Origin: Methylophaga sp.
GTDB lineage: Bacteria > Pseudomonadota > Gammaproteobacteria > Nitrosococcales > Methylophagaceae
NCBI GenBank assembly: GCA_007117275.1
Contig: SKGV01000031.1
Location: forward strand, 1-12,066
Length of the DNA stretch: 12,066 nucleotides
Reading direction: 5' to 3'
The notes below the pieces were generated by a model. The model ran no database searches. It had not been told where the DNA came from and saw nothing but the letters and a program-made list of their open reading frames with translations. This document shows positions 7,801-12,066 of the stretch, in pieces. Position numbers and translations under genes: made by a program. Each line of letters starts with the position of its first letter. Within the stretch, counting starts at the first letter, position 1.

Positions 7801-9560
7801 TAAAAGTCGGGACCTATGACAATGTGAAAGGCAAACGGATTGTTATCAGCGGAGATGCCTCTGGCAAAATCCACACGAATTAATCCAACGGGCGAACGCC
7901 AGCGAACCCCTAAACCGAGGCTGTATTCTATGGTGTCATTCCAACGGTTAAAAGCATTACCAAAATCTGTGAACACGGCAGCGCCCCAATTCTGCAAAAA
8001 CATATGCTCGTACTCAATACTACCCACGGCGAGGTAGCGCCCACCGATGACTTCATCATTTTTGTCGGTTGGACCGAGTGACTCGAAGTCAAAACCACGA
8101 ATACTGCTGTCACCACCTGCGAAAAATCTCAACGAGCTGGGCAAACGGTCAAAATCGTTGACTTCGGTGACCCCGAGAGTAGCTCGCGTGATAAATCGTC
8201 CGCGTTCACCCAAGCCACGAATCAGTTTGCCTCTCACGATCATCTGACCAAATGTGATATCGGATAAGACTGACTCCGACGCACCTGACAAAGTCAACGA
8301 CAGGTTTGCGCCACGGCGGCTGAAAAGCGTGTTATCCGCCCAGGTGCGACTCCAAGTGATGCCGGGAATTAACAGCGTGGAAGTTGTCTTATCATCGGCG
8401 ATTTCGAACCGCTCATTGAGTAAGCGAATATTGCCGGTTTCATCCCAGCCGAAACGCGTGGTGCTGTAAAAACTACCCAGCGTAAAAGCACGACTTTCAC
8501 TGGTATCAGTTTTTTGCTGTTTTAATTCTGAAGTGAAACCGACCGCGCTAATCCGTTCACTCCAAAAAGGCATCAGGTATTCACTGCCAATACGATTAGT
8601 CACCTGTGACAAACGCGCATCGGCTGACAAGCGATGACCGCGTTGATTAACATAACGGTTTTCCCAACCAAGCCCCAGTCGAGCGCCGGTATCTGTCCCG
8701 TAACCGATGCCAGCGGTATAACGGTGCTTTGCAGTTGGCTCTAACTCAATCGCCAGGTCAACTTCGCCATTGGCGCGCTCATCGGTCAGCACCTGAACTG
8801 AGCTCATATCGAAGTAGCCGCTGTTGTTTAAACTATTTCGCAGTGCCAAAACTTGACTGGCTTCATATGGGTCGCCTGCCGCAAACGGGGTCAGTCGCTC
8901 AAGTAAAGGTTCACCGACCACTGTTTTGGGAAACCGCGGCTTGGCAAAATAATATCTTTGCCCAGAATCATAATCCAGATAGATACTTGCCGTATTTTTC
9001 TCTAAATCAACATTAACTCTTTGCCTGGTCAATTCACCATCAAAATAACCCCGTTCGGCGGCCAGTCGAAGAATATCTCGCTTGGCAGACTCGTAGGTGG
9101 GGTGACTGAAATTATCACCCGGGTTTATCGGAAAGTTTTCAAGAAGTTGAATAAAAGCAGCATCAGAATCCGCTGAACCCGTGACATTGACGCTGAGCTG
9201 CTCAACAGTCACAGCCTCCCCAAGTGAGATCGCATACTGTGCTATCCACAGGGTACCTTGTCGCTCAAGACTGGCGTCAATGTCTGCGTGGTAGTAGCCG
9301 AACACCTCAAGCATAGCGTGCAATTCATCGATTGCCTGCAGGTGCAGTCGATTAACCAGACGTTCAGATAACCGAGCACTGTATTGCTGTCTGACGATGC
9401 CCAAGCCATTCAGTAATGCATCCGTTTGCCCCGACGGGGCGCCCTCAAGGCTGATTTCTATTCTGGGGCTCGTCGTATCCGCGCTTGCCATTCCAGCACA
9501 AAACAACACAACAAGCGCCAAAACGGCTAGCGAATTGTGGCGAAAGTGGGTGCAAAGCAT
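7800..9560 (-). CDS. tamA: Translocation and assembly module subunit TamA (Omp85 family)
   Basis: 586 residues (E. coli TamA 577). This outer-membrane barrel pairs with TamB in assembling some outer-membrane proteins such as autotransporters. Residues 1-27 are a signal peptide with a hydrophobic core (11-22) and an ASA|D cleavage site. Three POTRA domains follow (about 33-115, 117-195, 203-274); AAERGYFDG (167-175) and LNNSGYFD (244-251) are typical POTRA helix-strand turns. The 16-stranded barrel (about 278-586) carries the Omp85 lid-lock motif SIRGF (486-490), GGRYLAVGSIEYE (506-518), FTDFGNAF (530-537) and RVDFARG (562-568). It ends in a C-terminal Phe, the outer-membrane targeting signal. 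ATG 9560 has only a weak ribosome binding site but gives a proper signal peptide. It is first in the tamAB operon. Confidence 0.96.
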   Translation of the reverse strand: MLCTHFRHNSLAVLALVVLFCAGMASADTTSPRIEISLEGAPSGQTDALLNGLGIVRQQYSARLSERLVNRLHLQAIDELHAMLEVFGYYHADIDASLERQGTLWIAQYAISLGEAVTVEQLSVNVTGSADSDAAFIQLLENFPINPGDNFSHPTYESAKRDILRLAAERGYFDGELTRQRVNVDLEKNTASIYLDYDSGQRYYFAKPRFPKTVVGEPLLERLTPFAAGDPYEASQVLALRNSLNNSGYFDMSSVQVLTDERANGEVDLAIELEPTAKHRYTAGIGYGTDTGARLGLGWENRYVNQRGHRLSADARLSQVTNRIGSEYLMPFWSERISAVGFTSELKQQKTDTSESRAFTLGSFYSTTRFGWDETGNIRLLNERFEIADDKTTSTLLIPGITWSRTWADNTLFSRRGANLSLTLSGASESVLSDITFGQMIVRGKLIRGLGERGRFITRATLGVTEVNDFDRLPSSLRFFAGGDSSIRGFDFESLGPTDKNDEVIGGRYLAVGSIEYEHMFLQNWGAAVFTDFGNAFNRWNDTIEYSLGLGVRWRSPVGLIRVDFARGISADNNPFAFHIVIGPDF

Positions 9561-9589
9561 GGATGCCAGTATGACCTATATCTGTGGTG

Positions 9590-9609
9590 TCGGGCCGGGA
9601 TTGGCCCGA
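9590..9609 (-). promoter_or_regulatory. GC-rich hairpin or palindrome in the tamA leader
   Basis: TCGGGCC (9590-9596) and GGCCCGA (9603-9609) form a perfect 7-base-pair stem with a 6-base loop. It lies 29 bases before the tamA ATG and after the candidate promoter, so it would be in the 5' untranslated RNA. No T-run follows on either strand, so it is not a terminator. It could be an RNA structure or a DNA operator. Confidence 0.45.
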
Positions 9610-9621
9610 AAATGTCTCTCT

Positions 9622-9652
9622 ATTATGACAGGCTAGCGCAATTGTCGTTCAA
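9622..9652 (-). promoter_or_regulatory. Candidate tamA promoter
   Basis: On the minus strand, CATAAT (9627-9622) matches the -10 consensus at five of six positions. TTGAAC (9652-9647) is an acceptable -35. The spacer is 19 bases, longer than ideal. It lies in the 105-base gap between araC and tamA. No terminator is visible after araC, so readthrough into tamAB is also possible. Confidence 0.35.
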
Positions 9653-9665
9653 ACAAGCTCGGTGC

Positions 9666-10589
9666 CTAGCTATGGGGGATTGACTTGCTTGATTTGAAAA
9701 TGCTCGGTGAACAGCCAAATAAGCGATTAAATCGACGACTGAAATGACTCAGATCGGTAAAACCATGGTTGTAGCACGCTTCGGTGATGCTCTGCCCTCT
9801 GCGTATTGCATCAGCGGCTGATTTCAACCTAATTTGCTGTTGAAATTCGCCCGGTGTGCAACCAAGTTGTTTTTTGAATTCCACATACAAACGACTGCGG
9901 CTCATGCACGCCTTGCGGCAGAGTTGATCAATGTCCAGAGGGGAGGTCAGATTTTTTTCCAAACAGCTGATAGCCGCGGTAATGCCTGAGCTGTCCGGTG
10001 CCTGATGGCAGTAACTCAGCAAGATTTCTCTGCCCTGCTCGCGTAGTAAACGAATCACCAGTTCTGAAACACCCAGATCAAGCATGATTTCCCTGTCTGG
10101 ATCGTTATTGGTGTACAGCTTCACCAGTCTTTCCAGAAGCTGCTGAGTTTCATCGGTGTGGTGGGTGTGGATGATCTTTGGCTGATATTCCCAGTCATGG
10201 TCTACGACATCCAGACGTGTCAGGTCGCGCATTCGCTCGGAGATAGTTTCAATGCGATCTCTTGAAATCTCGATTGTCAAACAGGTGGTCGGGTTAAACT
10301 CGTCCGCATCAGGAAAATCAATCTCAACGTACTCGCCCGGCGGCATGACGTAGGACTCATGCGGAAGAAACTGCTCTGCATGCTGTTGCCTGAAATCATG
10401 CATGACCTTGCGCCCGGCCACCATGCCACAGAACAGCAGCTGCTGGGCATCTAAACCCACGCCACTTGCTGAGCGGTAGGTATCGTATATACTCAACTCA
10501 GTTTCAGGACCGTTGAAAGTGAGCTTGTTTTCTACAAGAAGGTTTCTGTGTTCCCGACGCTGGTCCAGCGCGAATTTATCAATTTGCAT
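9666..10589 (-). CDS. AraC-family transcriptional regulator
   Basis: 307 residues from ATG 10589. The N-terminal half (about 23-128) resembles the AraC_N-type effector domain: LLFCGMVAGRKVMHDF, then a YVMPPGEYVEIDFPDA strand pair, then NPTTCLTIEI. The C-terminal half is the AraC DNA-binding domain (about 203-301). Its first helix-turn-helix is LDIDQLCRKACMSRSRLYVEF (218-238, quoted to 19: from DIDQ on). The second is ITEACYNHGFTDLSHFSRRF (268-287), with the conserved GFTDLSHFSRRF core. The frame extends to a TTG at 10670, but that start has no ribosome binding site and adds unconserved sequence. From the internal ATG the protein begins about 14 residues before HRNLLVEN, where relatives of this group also begin. 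It is divergent from the aldehyde dehydrogenase, its most likely target, with autoregulation also possible. The effector is unknown. Confidence 0.93.
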   Translation of the reverse strand: MQIDKFALDQRREHRNLLVENKLTFNGPETELSIYDTYRSASGVGLDAQQLLFCGMVAGRKVMHDFRQQHAEQFLPHESYVMPPGEYVEIDFPDADEFNPTTCLTIEISRDRIETISERMRDLTRLDVVDHDWEYQPKIIHTHHTDETQQLLERLVKLYTNNDPDREIMLDLGVSELVIRLLREQGREILLSYCHQAPDSSGITAAISCLEKNLTSPLDIDQLCRKACMSRSRLYVEFKKQLGCTPGEFQQQIRLKSAADAIRRGQSITEACYNHGFTDLSHFSRRFNRLFGCSPSIFKSSKSIPHS

Positions 10590-10746
10590 GGCAATGTGTC
10601 TTTGGATGACGGTATTTGGATTTTGAGACTGAACTGGACTGTGAGTCAAGTAATCTGGAATCAAGGTCAAGCATAGTGAGAGAGTACAGCTTTATTCTGG
10701 ACCATTGAAACCCTTCATACATAACCATAAAACTGAGAGAGACCCC
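10590..10746. promoter_or_regulatory. Divergent control region between the AraC regulator and aldehyde dehydrogenase
   Basis: These 157 bases separate the two divergent starts. The pentamer TCAAG occurs on the plus strand at 10646-10650, 10661-10665 and 10667-10671, a possible AraC-type operator. On the right, TTGAAA (10705-10710) could be a -35 for the dehydrogenase, but the only -10 candidates (CATAAA at 10726, TAAAAC at 10728) are weak, as is common at activator-dependent promoters. No sigma-54 -24/-12 pair is visible. TGAGAGAGACC (10734-10744) supplies the dehydrogenase ribosome binding site. Confidence 0.45.
10621..10649 (-). promoter_or_regulatory. Candidate promoter of the AraC-family gene
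   Basis: On the minus strand TTGACT (10649-10644) is a five-of-six -35 match. It is followed after 17 bases by TCAAAA (10626-10621), a poor -10. Transcription from here would begin about 25 bases before ATG 10589 and downstream of the TTG at 10670, which agrees with the shorter gene model. One TCAAG repeat overlaps the -35. Confidence 0.3.
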
Positions 10747-12066
10747 ATGATTTATGCAAAACCAGGAACAGACGGCGCGGTCGTTAGCTTCAAATCACGC
10801 TATGAGAACTTCATTAACGGTCAGTGGATAGCGCCGGTTAAAGGCAACTACACGCCCAACACCACCCCCGTCACCGGCGAGGTGATCTGTGAAATGCCAC
10901 AATCGACTGAGGAAGATATTACGCTTGCCCTGGATGCAGCTCATGCCGCCAAAGATGCCTGGGGCAGAACCTCAGTCATGGAACGCAGCAACATTTTGTT
11001 GAAAATTGCAGACAGGATCGAAGCCAATCTGGAAATGTTGGCGGTCGCAGAAACATGGGACAACGGTAAAGCAGTTCGTGAAACACTGAACGCTGACATA
11101 CCATTATCAGCGGATCACTTCCGTTATTTCGCCGGTTGTATCCGTGCCCAGGAAGGCTCAATTGGTGAAATTGATGACAATACGGTGGCCTATCATTTTC
11201 ACGAGCCATTGGGTGTAGTCGGTCAAATCATTCCTTGGAACTTCCCATTGCTGATGGCCGCATGGAAACTGGCACCTGCCCTGGCGGCCGGTAACTGCAT
11301 CGTACTCAAGCCTGCAGAACAAACGCCCGTCTCGATCTTGAAGCTTGTTGAGGTCATTGAAGATTTACTGCCACCCGGTGTACTCAATGTGGTCAACGGC
11401 GCCGGCTCAGTGGTTGGTAAAGCGCTTGCTACCAGTCCCCGCATTGCCAAAATCGCCTTTACTGGGTCAACGCCTGTCGGTTCATTAATCATGAAATATG
11501 CGGCGGATAACATCATTCCATCGACCGTTGAGCTCGGCGGCAAATCACCTAATATATTCTTCGAAGACATCATGCGTCAGGAAGAAGACTACATTAACAA
11601 GTGTGCAGAAGGCTTGGTGCTGGCGTTTTTCAATCAGGGCGAAGTCTGTACCTGCCCTTCACGTGCAGTCATTCAGGAAAGCATCTACGACGATTTCATT
11701 TCCGTAGTCATGGAACGGGCCAAGCGAATCAAGCGTGGCAATCCGCTGGATACTGAAACTCAAGTCGGCGCACAAGCTTCACAGGAACAGTTTGAAAAGA
11801 TTCTGAGCTATGTTGAAATCGGCAAACAAGAAGGTGCGCAATTGCTGATGGGCGGCAATGTTGAACAGCTCGGCGCTGAGTTTGACTCAGGTTACTACAT
11901 CGAACCAACGCTGATGAAAGGCCATAACAAAATGCGCATCTTCCAGGAAGAAATTTTTGGCCCGGTTGTCTCAGTCACTACCTTCAAAGATGAGGCCGAA
12001 GCACTGGCGATAGCCAACGACACCGAGTTTGGCTTAGGTGCAGGCCTGTGGACACGTGACATGAAC
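10747..12066 (+). CDS. NAD-dependent aldehyde dehydrogenase, ExaC/AldB type (3' end beyond window)
   Basis: 440 codons are visible of about 506 expected, with no stop before the window edge. It oxidises aldehydes (acetaldehyde and other short aliphatic ones in characterised relatives) to carboxylates with NAD(P)+ in the cytoplasm. The N-terminus [19 protein letters not shown] is typical of the ExaC/AldB group. Catalytic features: IPWNFP (162-167, oxyanion Asn N165), FTGSTPVG (238-245, cofactor-binding turn), ELGGKSPN (262-269, general base E262), [11 protein letters not shown] (296-306, nucleophile C301 by the G-[QE]-x-C pattern, with C303 beside it), and EEIFGPV (401-407, ribose-binding E402). 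All expected catalytic residues are present. A GAGAGAGA ribosome binding site precedes the ATG. The divergent AraC-type gene is the likely regulator. An alcohol dehydrogenase or a small accessory gene may follow outside the window. Confidence 0.97.
   Translation, partial: MIYAKPGTDGAVVSFKSRYENFINGQWIAPVKGNYTPNTTPVTGEVICEMPQSTEEDITLALDAAHAAKDAWGRTSVMERSNILLKIADRIEANLEMLAVAETWDNGKAVRETLNADIPLSADHFRYFAGCIRAQEGSIGEIDDNTVAYHFHEPLGVVGQIIPWNFPLLMAAWKLAPALAAGNCIVLKPAEQTPVSILKLVEVIEDLLPPGVLNVVNGAGSVVGKALATSPRIAKIAFTGSTPVGSLIMKYAADNIIPSTVELGGKSPNIFFEDIMRQEEDYINKCAEGLVLAFFNQGEVCTCPSRAVIQESIYDDFISVVMERAKRIKRGNPLDTETQVGAQASQEQFEKILSYVEIGKQEGAQLLMGGNVEQLGAEFDSGYYIEPTLMKGHNKMRIFQEEIFGPVVSVTTFKDEAEALAIANDTEFGLGAGLWTRDMN

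Noticed and set aside
9590..9609. Terminator of the AraC-family gene
   Set aside because: The hairpin lacks a T-run and lies downstream of the candidate tamA promoter, so it fits a leader structure better.
10690..10746. Sigma-54 promoter for the aldehyde dehydrogenase
   Set aside because: TGGACC at 10698 recalls a -24 element, but no GC-containing -12 element lies at the required spacing.
11223..11573. 116-codon minus-strand frame inside the aldehyde dehydrogenase
   Set aside because: It is antisense to a conserved catalytic region, with no ribosome binding site or family resemblance.
1..12066. Mobile element, prophage, CRISPR array or defence island
   Set aside because: No transposase, integrase, repeat-spacer pattern, long terminal repeats or attachment-like repeats are visible, and the genes are core gammaproteobacterial ones.

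Overview
The window reads as a chromosomal segment of a gammaproteobacterium, probably free-living. The evidence is the adjacent zipA-ligA pair, a DksA close to the E. coli protein, and a tamA-tamB operon. Base composition is intermediate (roughly half G+C by eye). I cannot name a genus. No tRNA, rRNA, CRISPR array, insertion sequence, phage gene or integrase is visible. It looks like core genome with one small catabolic or detoxification locus at the right end.

Layout. 1-858 (minus): the start of ligA (NAD+-dependent DNA ligase, cut by the window edge) and zipA (FtsZ membrane tether), with an ATGA stop/start overlap. 921-1310 (plus): queF, the last step of preQ1 synthesis for the tRNA base queuosine, divergent from zipA. 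1411-2878 (minus): a small BFD-type [2Fe-2S] protein, preceded in the transcript by a class I/II PLP aminotransferase. 2879-3245: a leader region with a doubtful 87-codon reading frame and the dksA promoter. 3246-3668 (plus): dksA, the RNA polymerase cofactor of the stringent response. 3697-3730: a perfect hairpin terminator shared by convergent dksA and tamB. 3745-9560 (minus): tamA-tamB, the outer-membrane Omp85 protein and its inner-membrane-anchored, periplasm-spanning partner, with a one-base stop/start overlap. 9666-10589 (minus): an AraC-family regulator. 10747-12066 (plus, open at the right edge): an ExaC/AldB-type aldehyde dehydrogenase, divergent from the regulator.

How the genes work together. 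TamA and TamB form one envelope machine. ZipA and LigA are cell-division and DNA-replication housekeeping proteins. The AraC regulator and aldehyde dehydrogenase form a plausible regulator-target pair for oxidation of short aliphatic aldehydes. The other genes (queF, BFD-like, aminotransferase, dksA) are independent housekeeping units.

I found no convincing undescribed multi-gene system. The points most worth a second look are the small frame overlapping the aminotransferase start, the symmetry around the dksA -10 element, a hairpin in the tamA leader, and TCAAG repeats in the araC/aldehyde dehydrogenase intergenic region. Two start codons were moved inward from the longest open frame (aminotransferase, AraC regulator), and zipA is read from GTG.
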